DNA of 64,000 nucleotides from positions 131,419 through 195,418 of the forward strand of contig NW_002476323.1 in the NCBI RefSeq assembly GCF_000189635.1, read 5' to 3'. Origin of the DNA: Tetrahymena thermophila SB210. Its lineage: Eukaryota > Ciliophora > Oligohymenophorea > Hymenostomatida > Tetrahymenidae. The notes beneath the pieces are model-generated. The model saw nothing but the letters and a program-made list of their open reading frames with translations. It did not search any database and was not told where the DNA came from. Of this stretch, positions 1 through 12,799 are shown in pieces (position 1 is the stretch's first letter; each line of letters opens with the position of its first letter). Both the position numbers and the translations under genes were made by a program.

Positions 1-859
1 CAATACATTTTATTTTAGCAAATAATAATCAAGAAAATATTCCTTGTTTTTTAATGCTAGCTACTGACTCAAAAAGCATAAACTTTAAAACAAGTAAATC
101 GAGCAGCTTCATTTAATTTAATAAAATATGTAAATTTTTTGTTACAGGTTCTTATTATGAGAAATCGCCTATTGGATTAATTTCTTTTATTCTTAGTCTG
201 ACTCTTCCAATCTTAATGTAATCATCAGCAGACAATTCATAAAAACCCTAATTTACAAAACAAATTTATGAATAAAAAAATAGTAAAAAATAATAATCTC
301 AAGTAGATTGAAATCATTTTTTGTTAAATAAACTGAAATGTATTTATTACCTTTTCCTATTCATTATCTTTAAAAGTATTAATAATTATCCAAACACTCT
401 TGTCGCTTATACCATGTTAATCTTTATTGTCCATAGATTCATTCTGTAATGTATATTTCTACTGTTGATGACCAATTTGTAAAAAACTCTCATTTTCCTA
501 AGACTTTTATAGGATATAATCAATAAATATTCGAATTAAAACAAAAAATAATTTTTTTACATAATTTTCAGAGAAAGATATCTCATTGTTTTGTGAGCGA
601 GTTAAGTATCCTTTATATTTATTAAACACTTAATTAATAACACAGACATTATTTTGCTTATGATTAAAGCTTAAATTCAAAAAGTAAAGTAAAAGTCTAT
701 ATAAATTATAAATACCTGATTTTTTGACTTTAATCTTCTTTTTGATAATGTCTTTAGACTCAAAATCAAATAACTAATGTGATTCTTATTTCCAGCACAA
801 TGCTTTAATACTCCTTTAATAAATAAAAAAAATCCTTTTATATACTTTGTTTAACTCAT
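1..859 (-). CDS. FHA-domain-like protein, 5' part (runs off window)
   Basis: Partial gene read leftwards from an ATG at 859. With TAA/TAG as Gln the first exon starts MSQTKYIKGFF. AT-rich introns are proposed at about 610-715, 540-590 and 245-350, all with GT...AG borders. The last exon carries the stretch YELSADDYIKIGRVRLRIKEI (about 160-240), which has the pattern of the end of an FHA (phosphothreonine-binding) domain in ciliate FHA/RING-CH proteins; this is recognition from memory, not a search. Downstream, at about 1-110, a frame containing one TGA looks like a worn RING-CH zinc finger, so the gene may be broken or have another intron there. A ubiquitin-ligase role would be inference. Strand and coding nature are fairly safe; product and exon ends are not. 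Confidence 0.45.
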
Positions 860-3157
860 TTTGGATTTTAAGATATATTATTTTAAGTTGATGATATTAT
901 TAATGTTATTTTTTATTTAAATGTTTATCAATAAACAAAATGAAGGTGCTATTTTACAAAGTGTAAGGGCCTGTGTATCCATTAGATTTATGGCTATTAC
1001 TGTTTCCCATATAAATTATAACTTTTTTTTTTTGCGTTGTTCTTATTGTTTATGAGGAGTTAATCTTTTCTTATATGCTTTAAGAAAACAATTTTCTTTG
1101 ATCTATATTTACTCTTACTTGATTATACAGTATGTTTTTATATTAATGAATAAATATTACTTCCTTTTGAAAGTATTCTAATTTGTTAATTTATTTATTT
1201 TTTTTTTTGCGTTAAAAAGAAATTTATTAGCTTTTGCTTCTTAATTAATTTACTTATTATAAAAAGGTGATAATGTTTTTTTTGCTTTCTGTAAATTATT
1301 CGACTAGATGTTTTGCATCACATTAAATCAAATTTTTTTATCTAAGTCAAAGTATATTCAATCAATGCAATAGCTTGAATGCTGATGATGATAATAATAA
1401 ACACAAAATCAAAATGTTTATTTTGATTTAGAAATTTAGTGATTTAAGCAATTTTAAAATATTCAATAATCTTATTTTCATAGATTTTTTTTGTTGATTT
1501 AAAACTCAAAAATTAGCTAAATATTCATATTCTCTAAGTAATCATATTTAATGATATGATATACGAGAATATTTTCCTTTTAAAAAGCATTAAAATTTTT
1601 CTTTTTCTCAAATCCACTAATCAAAAGTAATCTAGCTGGCATAGGTACTGATTATAATTTCATCAAAATAATTTATATTACATAAAACTACTTTTTCATG
1701 ATATGTTTATATATTAATTTAAAAGTTATGAAAGTATATACTCTGTTTATAATTTTATTAAGTCAAGCTAAAGATTTTATAAAAAAAGTATAAGAATTAT
1801 TAGAAAAATAAGTTAAAAGAAGCCATTTTGTTTAAAATTCTTTTCTTAATATTTTGATTACACTCAACTTAATTATGTAATGTTGTTAAAGATCACAAAA
1901 ATTGGAAAATATATAATATACTCTCTAATATTTGTGATTAATTGACAAATTAGTTAATTATTAATCATATATTTGTGGTAACTTCAATTTATATTTGATG
2001 ATTCCTATTTTCAGATATTTTTTTATGAATTAAAAACATTATCTTAATAAATAATGATAAGATTGTGGTAAAATATTAGGTTATAGTACTCATTTTATTG
2101 CAGTTATTTTCTAACCTAAATAATTTACTTAATGTATAAAAAAAGTATCTTTTTCAACAATATAATTTAATTATAAAAACTTTATCTCTTTATAATTAGT
2201 AATTTCACTATTTGTGAAACATTTTATTTTTAATTATAATTATAGTTTTGTAATCAACTTAAAGAATAATAAATAACACTTAAATAATAAATAAAATAAC
2301 CATACAAATAATTAAACCTTAAAAACCGAATAAAAATTACATATTCAAACGATAAAAAACTAGAGTGATTTTTATTTAGATTAAAAAATTATACAATAAA
2401 ATAATTTTAATGGATTTTAGTTTCATTAAATATTTGTAAAATTTTTTTAGTTGATATTAGTTGATGATTAAAAAATAATAAAACAATCAATTACTTTCTA
2501 TAAAAAAACTAGATGATCACAATAAGACATTCAAGCAGATAAAAAACCATACGAATATTACTTTGATAGATCTTATCAAAATACTAAATTTTTTGTCTAT
2601 GAGAACTTAATTTGAAAATTATTTATGAAGTTTGACATATTTTATTATGATAGCTTTTTATAGTAAAATGAATAATAAAATCAGTATAACTAAATTTTTT
2701 AATTTTAAAGAACCTCACTGTTATGTTCTTTTAAAATTTTAGAATTTATTTGTGCTTATTAATCATAAGAAATTAAATTATTAATATTATTTAAAAGGAT
2801 AAAAGACAAATTAAAATTATTTACAAAATAAAATTTTTTAGAAAATTTTAAATAGAAATTTATTAATACTTTAAATATTTGTTTAAGTTATTTTACTTTG
2901 TTTTTTTAAATTTATTAGTTTTGGAATAAATATAGTCATGAATAAATAAAATTACAGTAATTATTTAATAATTTATATTTTTTATTATAAAAAAGAAATA
3001 CTTTTCTTTCATTTTATATAATATTTTTATCAAAAAAATTCAAAAAGCATTTAAAAATTTTGTATAAAAATTCCTTTTGCTCTTAAAACTTAATTAATAA
3101 AGAGAAAATACTATTTAAGAAATTTGAATTATATAAGCAGTCATTTCACCCATTATT
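860..3157. other. Intergenic, no gene seen
   Basis: About 2.3 kb of AT-rich sequence upstream of the FHA-like gene and downstream of the leishmanolysin gene. Two T-runs ending in TGCGTT occur near 1022-1038 and 1200-1212. A short open frame at about 939-1100 (MKVLFYKVQGP...) is hydrophobic and unconvincing. Nothing else is supported. Confidence 0.6.
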
Positions 3158-6153
3158 TCATATTAAAGAAATTAAAAAGAGTAAGCACAATATTAGTAAT
3201 TAAAATTAATTGTTTCTTGCGCTAAGAGCTCTGTTTTTTGTTATGAGATTATATGATGTCACAGGTCTATCAATGCAGAATCCATTGACCCAAATTTAGC
3301 CTTGCATACACTTAGAATAGCATTTTGAGTTACTCAAAAACTAATTAAAAATTAAAAAATAAATAAATAACGATTTATATTTTTATTAGAATTTAATACC
3401 TTATCTTATGGGCAGCTCAAGCAGTTATCTGGAAAATTTATGCATGATTCGCAATTTTAACTGCATTTTTTACATTTGTTTTCATGTAAATAGTACCCTA
3501 TAGAGCATTATTCGACACATTCTTGTTCTTGTAAATAATAATTATTTATGCAAGTTGCACATTTTATAGAACTTGAATCATCTAAACAAGTTTTACAAGG
3601 TGAAAAGCAATTAATTAATTGAAAACACTTATTTCCAAACAAAGTGTAATTTTTTGTTTCATCGCAGCTTTGACAGTCATCAGAGCTATATTTACACTAT
3701 AAACAGCCTTCATCGCATTCAACGCATTCTCTTTTTTCTTAATCAGAGTAATATCCTTGAGGACAGTTGTTTCTGTCTTAGCAAGTTTGTTAAGTTTTAT
3801 CTAGATAAAAATTTTAAACGCATGATGTACATTTATCTTTTTTATCCTACTCACAAGTTAGGCATTATAAATCACAAAATGTATTTTTACATAAGTTTCC
3901 ATATTAAATATATCCATTTTAACCATCACATTCTTAACAGATTTTATCATTGCTACATTTGAGACATCCCTCAATACATTTTTAACATTTTTAAAATTAT
4001 TTATTTTAAAAGTAACCTTCTCCGCAATCCGTAACACAAGTGTTATTTTGAAGGTATGACAATAAATGACAATCTAAACAATTTTAGTTGGTTGGTCCAT
4101 TGCATTTTGAACAAGAAAAGTGGCACTTCTCACAAGTTTTTGTTTAAACATTCTTAAAGTAACCTTGTGGGCAATCATTTTAACAAGTCTATTTTTTATA
4201 TTTTTAAATTTAGATTTTAATCTAGATCAAGAAGGCAATGCGTTAAATCAGATAATATTCAAATAAGTAATAAATTTAAAAAATAGACAATTAATTAAAG
4301 TAGATGAATGAATGATGTTAAAAAAATAACTTGTATTAATTTTAATGAAAATTTTACAATATCAGGATTGATGTATTAGCCTGGAGGACATTTAATTGTA
4401 CATTATCCCTCCTCATTTAATTCACTGCAACTTTATGAGCAATCATCTCCAAAAAAACCCTTGTTACAGTGGCATTTTCCTTTTACACAATATCCATTCT
4501 TACTACAAAATTAAGGACAAATATTTTAAAAGCTTGAGCAAAATCTAGGAAAACTTTTTGGACAAATAACCTTTCCATAAGTTTTGATTCCATTTTCTAC
4601 GAGAAGTGTTTAACCTTCTTCTTTACAGACTAGAATCATTTACAACTAGTCAATTTAAATTGTAACCTAAGTTCCCTCTTCATTACAATATGATTTTAAA
4701 CACCTAACATCTGCAAAGCTAGCAGCAGAGTTATCAATTGAAATATTAGATTTGAAACATCTGCTTTAAGTAGAAAAATTAAACATCAAATTATTTTAGC
4801 TAATATTGCCAATTTCATTAATCTATTAATTTTATTCATAGTTTATACAAAGCTAAGAATCAGTAGGATATATAATAGGGCAGTCATCTGAGAATGGGTC
4901 TGTTTAGCTTACTCCAAATCCCTCTCCTGTATAAGAGCAATCAAAAATACCATCAATATCTTCGAATTCATCGTATTTTAAATCTGCTTAACACTTATTT
5001 TCATAAAATTAGCATCCTTAATTTTTTCCCCAATAAATTGGATTTGCCAAATTCTCATCAACTACATCCCAAAAACCAGTATCCCTTAAAAGAGCAATAT
5101 TAAACAAAGAGAAAACTCCTCCTTCAGGATTAGATGAACCTGACATTAGTTCATTCATTAAAATACTTCTTTCCCAGTGCTAATTTTTAGTGTAATCACT
5201 ACCCTATTTTTTTAGAAAACATTAAATATATAAAATCTTTTACATATCTATTATTGTATAAAATTAAAAATTAGTTTATCTTATTAGGATGAAAAACATA
5301 TTAAAGAATTTAATTATACTTAATTTTCTAATAGCATTCCTTCAATTGAATCACATCCATAATACTCTCTAATAGTTTTAACTATATTTGTTGATGATAT
5401 TTCACTTACTTCTCTATCATTTAGCATTTTTTACTTGAGTATTTTATGAACATTTTTAAATGTATATGGCTCGTTTGTTTCTGGGTCAATCCAATAATTC
5501 ATAGAAGCTGTAGAAAAACCTAATATGTGAAGAGTTTCATGCATTATTGATTATAAATCTCTAAAAAATTATAAATTTGTTCTGTTTATTTTTTAAAAAT
5601 ATGACAAATTCAGTAAAATTCTTCCGAAAGTTGGTCTTTATAAAAATGGATCTATATAGCAATGACCTGCACTTGCTATTAAATCAGAATCTGAATATTT
5701 AAATGATACATATAAGTGTAAGTCTGATTCTTCAATTCCTGTTACAAAATCATCTGATTTAATAAGAAATCCTAAGCAATTATTCAATTCTTTTAGATAA
5801 AATGTATTATTCTGGTCAGTTTATTTAACTGATAAAAGTGACTGATAATAACTAAAAGCTGTATCTAATAAGCTTCCTATATAAACTTCAAGTTCTTCTG
5901 TAATTTGTTAATCGTTTTCTCTAAAAATATCATAAGTGATTCTTAGGGGATATGTTTATGAATTTTATTACATGAACCTTTCCCTCTATGTATTATTTTT
6001 ATTTATTTCATAATATTTTTGTTTCATAATTTAATCTACATTTTAATAGTAATTGTTTTTATCTAAAAATTAAGTATTTTCGAAAACTGAGGTATTTTCA
6101 ATAGCAAAGACTATGTTAGTAATAACTTAAAAAATAAATACGAGTTTATTCAT
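3158..6153 (-). CDS. Leishmanolysin-like (M8) surface metalloprotease with cysteine-rich tail
   Basis: Secreted or surface zinc metalloprotease of the GP63 family, 883 residues in four exons; introns at 5204-5319, 4189-4357 and 3341-3399 all fall between codons. The ATG at 6153 begins a signal peptide (MNKLVFIFQVITNIVFA). The zinc motif HETLH is at residues 205-209 followed by ILGFS. The third zinc histidine is His287 in QHWERS, and the Met-turn follows in NELMSGS. After the protease come an EGF-like segment (CSKNGYCVKGKCHCNKGFFG) and many CxxC furin-like repeats to about residue 840. The protein ends in a short hydrophobic tail (LLILCLLFLISLI) directly before TGA, which suits a GPI-anchor signal as in GP63. 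All catalytic residues are present, so it should be active. Ciliates carry many such genes; the natural substrate is unknown. Confidence 0.9.
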
Positions 6154-7043
6154 TGTTAATATTGTTAATGTTTAAAAATTTTATTTATTATTAAATCAAA
6201 ACAATTATAAAAAAATTAAATAATTTATTTATATTTGATTCTAAAATAACTGAAATATATTACTGCTATAAGAGTAGGTTACCAATAATTTTTTTAATTG
6301 AGTTATTTCAATTTCTTGTAAGCATATTATTATTTTCATTAAATATTCATTATTTTAAGATTATTTTTTGCTATAACCTTACTAAATGTTTATCTATTAT
6401 AAAATTTTTTTAAAGTTTTTTTTTTTTTAAATAACACTCAAACATAAATTTTGAATCTGCTCTTTTTATATCTCACTTTTATGAAGCAATTAAAGCTTAA
6501 AATAACTAGGAAAGTAAAAAATTTAATTGTTATTTCATTTTAAATCTGCTTTATTATATGTGAAATTAAAATTTAATTACTATTTTACTTGATTAGTATT
6601 TTTATTCCGTTATTTATCTTCAGTATATTTTAATTAATGCATATTTTAAATAAAATTAATCAGTATTTGTTCTTAAAATAGGATAAAATCTTAATTTTTT
6701 TATTAAATTTAATAGAAAGTATTTAAAATTTATTTTTTTTTAGTATATAAAATAATTCACATTTATTAAATTAATTTAGGTACGTCAACCATAAAATTTT
6801 TAATTTTCTAAAAAAAAATAGAATACAATTCATTAAATTGATTTCAAATTGTATTGGTTAAAATAATTAATTTTTCAGAAAAAGTAAATAGATTAAATAA
6901 TACTTAAATTATTGTTTAGAAATACTTTAATCAAATTCATACATAGTAATAAATTTCTATATAGAAATAATTAGAGAAATTGTAAGTTTTTTTTTTACAA
7001 AGTAAATTGTTAGCTGCTTCTATAGAAAGCAAGTCTAGTAGCG
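6154..7043. other. Divergent intergenic region, no gene seen
   Basis: AT-rich spacer between two divergently transcribed genes (leishmanolysin leftwards, phosphatase rightwards), so it must contain both promoters. Only homopolymer A and T runs are visible; no recognisable element was found. Confidence 0.6.
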
Positions 7044-7649
7044 ATGTTTGAATTATAGGAGTGCTTATAATGCTATGATAATTTAGCAGATAATAGCTTA
7101 AAATCAGATATTCCAATATGCGAAGACTGCTATAATTTTAACTAAAAAAATAAATAAAATAATTCGCAAAACTCCATCAAATAATATATAACTTTTTCAA
7201 AGCATCCTGAAATTGATGAAATAATTAGTGGAAAATTATATTTAGGAAATGAAGATGCGTCTACCATTAAAGAGGAGTTAACCAAAAGAAATATAACACA
7301 TATATTAATAGCAGGTAGTGGGATGAAGAGATATTTTGAAAAAGATTTTACATATATGCAAATTAATGTAGAAGATACAATAGGTTGTGATATCTCAAAG
7401 CACTTTGAAAGCACATATAATTTTATTGAAGAAGGTAAAACAGTGTTTGTGCACTGTGCTGCAGGTGTTTCAAGAAGTGCAACTATTGTTATTTCTTATA
7501 TAATGAGAAAGCAAAATAAAAGTTATGATGAAGCATTTAAGTAAGTAAAAAATGTAAGATATATAATACGACCAAATAAAGGATTTACAAAGCAGCTATA
7601 AGAATTAGAAAAATCTTTGAATTTACAAATGAATAATCAATTAAACTGA
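7044..7649 (+). CDS. Dual-specificity protein phosphatase
   Basis: Intronless gene of 201 residues. The catalytic signature VHCAAGVSRSATIV contains Cys138 and Arg144 of the HCx5R phosphate loop. Asp111 in NVEDT, 27 residues upstream, is the likely general acid. The C-terminal part (SYDEAFKQVKNVRYIIRPNKGF) matches the usual end of the DSP fold. The enzyme removes phosphate from Tyr and Ser/Thr in target proteins, typically MAP kinases; the target here is unknown. The first 70 residues are not part of the DSP fold and carry four cysteines as CLQC and CEDC, which could bind a metal ion. The ATG at 7044 is the first one in the open frame. It is divergent from the leishmanolysin gene. Confidence 0.9.
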
Positions 7650-8415
7650 TAAAAAAACTTATATCTTAAATATTTTATAGTTTAAAACCATAAGTTTTAA
7701 ATTGTTTTGAGACTTTGGGTTTTCAGTATTAGACTTAAAGTTATTTCTACATTAAAAATAAATAAATTTAAAAGAATTTTTATTAAATAATATATCAATA
7801 TTATCAAACGATTTTTATGAGTATTTATTTATGAAAACTTAATTAACTAAAATGTTTATTTTTATATTTTAAATTTCAGAAAATTAAAAAAAGAGAAATG
7901 ATAAAAATAAAAAAGCAAGTCATTATAATTAATTATTATTAAACATACCATTTTATTCGCATTTAAATACATTTTTAGTTTATTCGAAATTGAAAATTGT
8001 ATTTTTATAAATCAGTTTAATTTTAAAGTGTAGTTTAATAGCAGAGTAAAATTAAAAAATAAAACTATTAAAATATTATCTATGCTTCTTTGTTATTAAT
8101 ATATTATCCATTGACTATTTAAATAAATTTATGAAAGATTATGTTTTAGAATATTTATGTTATTATTTCCCAGATCAATTTTAAAAATTCCGAATTTTTA
8201 TTTAAAAAATGTTTTTATTTTTAAAATGGAGGTAATTTATAAATTTATTTGTTAGTAAATAACTTTATAAAAAAAATACATTTAAATTTCTTAAGATGAT
8301 TGATATTATATATAAAGCTCTATTATAAATAGGAATATCGTGTTTTTTAATTTTGAAATAGATGTGATTTTTTTAATATTTTTTTTTTGTTTTTTATAAG
8401 TTTTTTTAAAAGTTT
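7650..8415. other. Convergent intergenic region, no gene seen
   Basis: About 770 bp between the 3' end of the phosphatase gene and the 3' end of the leftward TPR-like gene. It is A/T-rich with no open frame of interest. It presumably holds both transcript ends. Confidence 0.6.
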
Positions 8416-9435
8416 TCAATCTGATTTGTTAAGATTATGTCTCTCATCAAAGGATTGCTATTCTAGCTTAAGTTTTTATCCATAATACCCCAACACGAAC
8501 AACAGATCTTCTTGCTTTTTTAATGATTTATTAATTTATTATTTTTTGTTATTTAAACTTTTCAGTATTTATTGATCTTAACATTTTATTATTTACAAAA
8601 GAAGCTCATACTCTTCAATGATGACGAAAGCCTTTTACATATCTTTGCCATCTTAAAATAATAAATCAATAACCATTTAATACATTTCACATAAACTATT
8701 TATTTCTTTAGGAGAAAATGAGTTAATTAAGTTGCTGAAAGTTACTTCTTTCAGTAATGATAATCCAAAAGATAACGCCTCTTTTTAATTGTTTTTTTCT
8801 AAGTAGTGTTAGCATAAGAGAAAACAAGGTGTTATTTTTTTTTCAAACTCTAAATCTTAAATTTATAAGCAAAGGGTGGCATATATTATTGATTTATCGA
8901 GATTCTATATTTTGTAGAAGAGCTCAGATAATTATAGAGTGTATTAATAATTAAGAAGAGGCTCTTCTTCTAAATCATCTATATTTTAAAAGTAGCAATC
9001 TTCTACTTTTTTGAGGTACTATAAAGCTTATTTTTTTAAATTCTAGTTGATATAACTCTCTGCCATAAGTAAAGAAAGATAGCCTACACTCATGTGATTA
9101 AGGCTAATATCTTCTTCAATATAGGGGAATAATATCTCCCCACATCTTATAGTGTTTAAGAAATCTTTATTGGCATATAGATCCCAAAGAGCTTGCTCTC
9201 CATACTCTAATATTTTTCTAGATGGTAACTTATCTTTCACGCAGTTTTCTATTAGTAAAGCTTACTTAGGAATACCTAAAAATACCTCTTTGAAGAGGTC
9301 ATTGCAATCATCTAAGGCTTAAGTGTATTCGGCATGGCTTCTATTGAAGTATTCTCTTTGTATAGGTTAACTTGTAGTTGAGCTGCTCTTTCTCAAGTAA
9401 GGATTCTTTATAAACTTTTAGATATTTCTGAACAT
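8416..9435 (-). CDS. TPR-like helical-repeat protein (family copy 1)
   Basis: Intronless, 339 residues, read with TAA/TAG as Gln from the ATG at 9435. It is a close paralogue of the gene at 14886-15899; shared blocks include YGEQALWDLY / YSEQAIWELY, the block around MSVGYLSLLMAES / MSIGHISLIMAES, DKSIIYATLCL / DKSFFYAVLCL and VLGYYGQK / VLGFYGQK. The repeated helical pairs look like degenerate tetratricopeptide repeats, giving a scaffold that binds protein partners. The N-terminus MFRNIQKFIKNPYLRKSSS is basic and free of acidic residues, like a mitochondrial presequence (inference). No catalytic motif is visible. Function unknown. Confidence 0.82.
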
Positions 9436-10734
9436 TTGCCTTTTTTTGTAATCTACTATCTAATTAATAATTTTGTTTTTTTGTTTTTATTTTGATTGCT
9501 TATCGCTTTGCCTCAGTAGCATATAAATAGCGCAAATCATAAGAAAAACATAAATTAATTATCAGATTTATTTTATTTAGTTATCTAACTAACTAGTTTA
9601 ATTTAACGCACCAAAATTTGCGATTAGATAAAATTGCATCACATATTGAGTAAATTTGATAATTTAGTGAGATATTACTAGATTACTAGTTATTTAGATT
9701 GCTAATTATTTGAATTGTATAATTATTTCTTTATTTCTTTTTTGATATGTTTTAGTAATTTAACTTATTAAAAAATCATTTACACTTAATCTTAGCTTTA
9801 TAAATTATTCGTTTATTAAAAAGTTTTTTAAAATTTTAAAGCAAGGTTGTTCTATTATTTTTTTATCATAATATTTCTGGATAATTATGTTCCTCATAAG
9901 CTAATTCTTTTATAAGTAATTGAAAGAAAAAGTAGTAAATTTTCAGGATTTCTGACTCTCAAATTATTCGATTCAAAAATAAATAAAAAAATATTGGACA
10001 TTTTTCAACTAAAAACCCAAATTATACATCTTCAATTCAGTTAAAATTTATTTATTTTTACATAAAATAAATTCTCTTAGTATTTAAATATAATTAGTTA
10101 AAAATAATGAGAGTTCTATGATACTTATATACTATTTACCCTTATAAAATAATGAGAAACCAAACCCATTTAGTTAAAAAAGAAATGATGATTATCATAC
10201 GTTAATATGTAATTCAAAAAAGCCAAATTATTAATTTCTTATTTATACTGATATAATTTTATATTTATTATTATCATTATATATTCAATTTATGTCAATT
10301 TTTTTTAATTTTGGAGGTTTAAAATTTTTTTTATAGCTCTTCTTACTTCAAATGAAAATTAGGTATTATGTTTAGCAAAATATGATTTTTATGTCAGAAA
10401 ATATTATGGTTTACATTAGTAAATCAGATTTAATATATAAAAGAAAAATATTTGTGGTATTTAATGGTAAGATCTTTAAAAAATAAATTAAAATTAGATT
10501 ATTATTTTTTTCAAATTATATTCATCTGCCTATAAATATGTTAAAATTCTTATATTTTCTTAAAAATATTTATTTTAAATAATGCAGTTAAATAATGAGT
10601 TATTTTGAAAATTAGCTAAAATGAATTTAAAAAATAAATTATTAGATATTGCCTAATTTTATAAAAATTGATTAGTAACACTGAATAAGTTTTAAAATAA
10701 ATTTCGCAAATTAATATTTGATAAACTTAAATAT
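9436..10734. other. Intergenic, no gene seen
   Basis: AT-rich spacer upstream of the TPR-like gene. Both strands were read with the ciliate code and only short, biased open frames were found. Confidence 0.55.
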
Positions 10735-11640
10735 ACCAAATATATAATTGAAAGAAGATTAATTTATTTCTTTATATAAAAGAGAGAGAGATTTTTGTTT
10801 TATATTAAATTTGTTTAACCAAATATATTTAATATTAAAGCATGTACTGTACTTTATAAAAAAATAATATAAGAGGATAAGCAAATAAAATTGATAGTTG
10901 AAAAAAGATTAATCAGTTGAAAACTTTGCATTATAGAAATCCTTTTTTGTTAAATTAGGTTTTTGTTTGTATTTATTTGCTTTAAATAATAAATTTAGAT
11001 TTAGCATTTTCTATATAAGAATTAAAATATGAAATTATGAAAAAAAATTGTGAATAGAAATATGACTAATCTATTGAAAATTTTGTAAATCGGATTTCTT
11101 TATTAAAAATAGGTTTTTGTTTAGCATAATATTTATTTCAGGCAATATATTTGGATATAGAAGCTTTTATACTTAATGTTAATCAGGATAGCCACTCAAA
11201 ATTTTATTTATTAAATAAATAAACTATTAAGATAGATTTTAATAATTAAGATATGAACATAAGCAAATCAAATAATAATTGAATGAAGTAAGTCTAATCT
11301 ATTGAAAATTTTAAGTATTAAGAATTCTTGTTTACTAAATGGAGATTCTTGTAAATATCTTATTTGTTTTAACCAATATATTTAGATAGAAAATGTATTA
11401 TGTAAAAGTTATATATGAACATAATCAAATTTAGTAGAGAATTAAAATCTATTGAAACTTATGGAAATCAGATTTCTTTCATTGTTAAATAGAGGTTTTA
11501 GTTAAATATTAAATTTATTTAAGGAAATATATTTAGTTATAAAAGCTTTTACTTAATTAATAATAATAATAAAGATAGCCACTAAAAATCTTATTTATTA
11601 AATAGATAAATTATAAAGATAGATAAATAATTTTATAATT
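10735..11640. repeat. Diverged noncoding tandem repeat, unit about 155-160 bp
   Basis: Five imperfect copies of one AT-rich unit can be aligned by eye. Copies begin near 10746, 10908, 11067, 11294 and 11449, each with a core like AATCTATTGAAAATTTT, then GATTTCTTT or similar, then a GGTTTTTGTTTA-like run, then CAATATATTTAGATATA. Spacings are about 162, 159, 227 and 155 bp. The long interval after the third copy and the tail of the fifth share an extra block containing GATAGCCACT (about 11190 and 11574), so that block may be part of the full unit. No reading frame is conserved between copies, so it is probably not coding. Confidence 0.6.
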
Positions 11641-11967
11641 TTGAGACACTATTATTTTTATGGTGGGGATATTAAATCTTACATTCTTAAACTTAATAAT
11701 TTATTTTTAGACTGATATATCTATCTAAAAAAATATTGAGTAATTAAAAATTTAAAGCATAATATAGATTAAATTAAATTTATTTTTTTATGATTTATTT
11801 TGATATAATATAATAGAGTACAGCAGATAAATAGAGAAGTTAAATTACGAATAAATTAGAGTACTAATGAGTTATTTGGTTATTTTTTAAGTATAAATAG
11901 AGAATGAATCATTTTTTAATATGATTAATGTATTTAGCTTAGTTAGTTAGTTTGTTAGTTTTTATTT
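11641..11967. other. Intergenic, no gene seen
   Basis: Short AT-rich spacer between the tandem repeat and the 3' end of the glutathione transferase gene. Nothing recognised. Confidence 0.55.
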
Positions 11968-12711
11968 TCACCCTAGAGTTGGATATTTATCAGAATTGAT
12001 GTATTTTTTTATTTCAGGAATATTTTCAAAGCTATTAAGGACCAAGTCGAATACATGTGAGTAATCATCATAAAGTGAGGGGAAATACTTCTAGAAGTAC
12101 TTAGATATTATGTAGAAGTAACAGTCTACAACACTTAAATACCCCATAACAAAGTATTGAGTATATGATGTAGTAGCTTAATTTTTTTGTTCTATAAATT
12201 TAATTAATTTATTCAATTTTGGTACTATGGTATCTTAAGCGTATTTTATCTAGTTTTCTTAGGGGAACTTAGCAGTAGCAGAAGATATTTGAGTGAAGAC
12301 ATCGTTTAAAATAAATCTGATTTCATCAATCTTGAAGTCGTCGATAGGATTATATGATGAATGATCAGCTGACAACTTAACTCTATTGCGACTTTAGGTG
12401 TAAGGACTTGAGCGATGAATGTCCTACAAATTTCTTCCTTTCTCATATTTATAGAGAATATAGTTAACGATGTTATGTATTTCAGTAATCTTCATACCAT
12501 TAGAGTTATCAATAAGGAATGGTAGATTTGGGAAATCTAAATTGAGGTCTTCTTTTTCTTTACCAAACCATGTGTTTTGGTCAAAAATATTAACTTAATA
12601 AGGGATATTTAGTATTTCCAGCATAAAAATAACTGGCATATTTCTTCCTGCAAATGGCCAATAGCCTAGCACTAAATCAGTTTGTTAATTTTCTTAAGAT
12701 TATTTAGACAT
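11968..12711 (-). CDS. Glutathione S-transferase, mu-like
   Basis: Intronless, 247 residues. After a Gln-rich leader (MSKQSQENQQTD) the N-terminal thioredoxin-like domain starts VLGYWPFAGRN, where Tyr is the expected glutathione-activating residue of mu/alpha/pi GSTs. DQNTWFGKEKEDLNLDFPNL and PFLIDNSNGMKITE follow, with Pro before the strand and the acidic/polar glutathione-binding loop. The C-terminal all-helical domain contains DCYFYIISKYFQKYFP and ends YINSDKYPTLG. Length and order match cytosolic mu GSTs, which conjugate glutathione to electrophiles for detoxification. Ciliates have many such genes. Only the leader is unusual. Confidence 0.9.
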
Positions 12712-12799
12712 TTAGAGAATCTTAATTAAAAAAGTACTTTTATAAGTGAAAGATAATTAATTAATTTCTGATTTTTAATAATTAATATTTTATATATTA
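12712..12799. other. Short spacer upstream of the GST gene
   Basis: AT-rich, likely promoter side of the GST gene; no element recognised. Confidence 0.4.

Noticed and set aside
939..1100. Short plus-strand frame MKVLFYKVQGPVYPLDLWLL...
   Set aside because: Isolated, hydrophobic by base composition, no intron or neighbour that supports it, and no family recognised.
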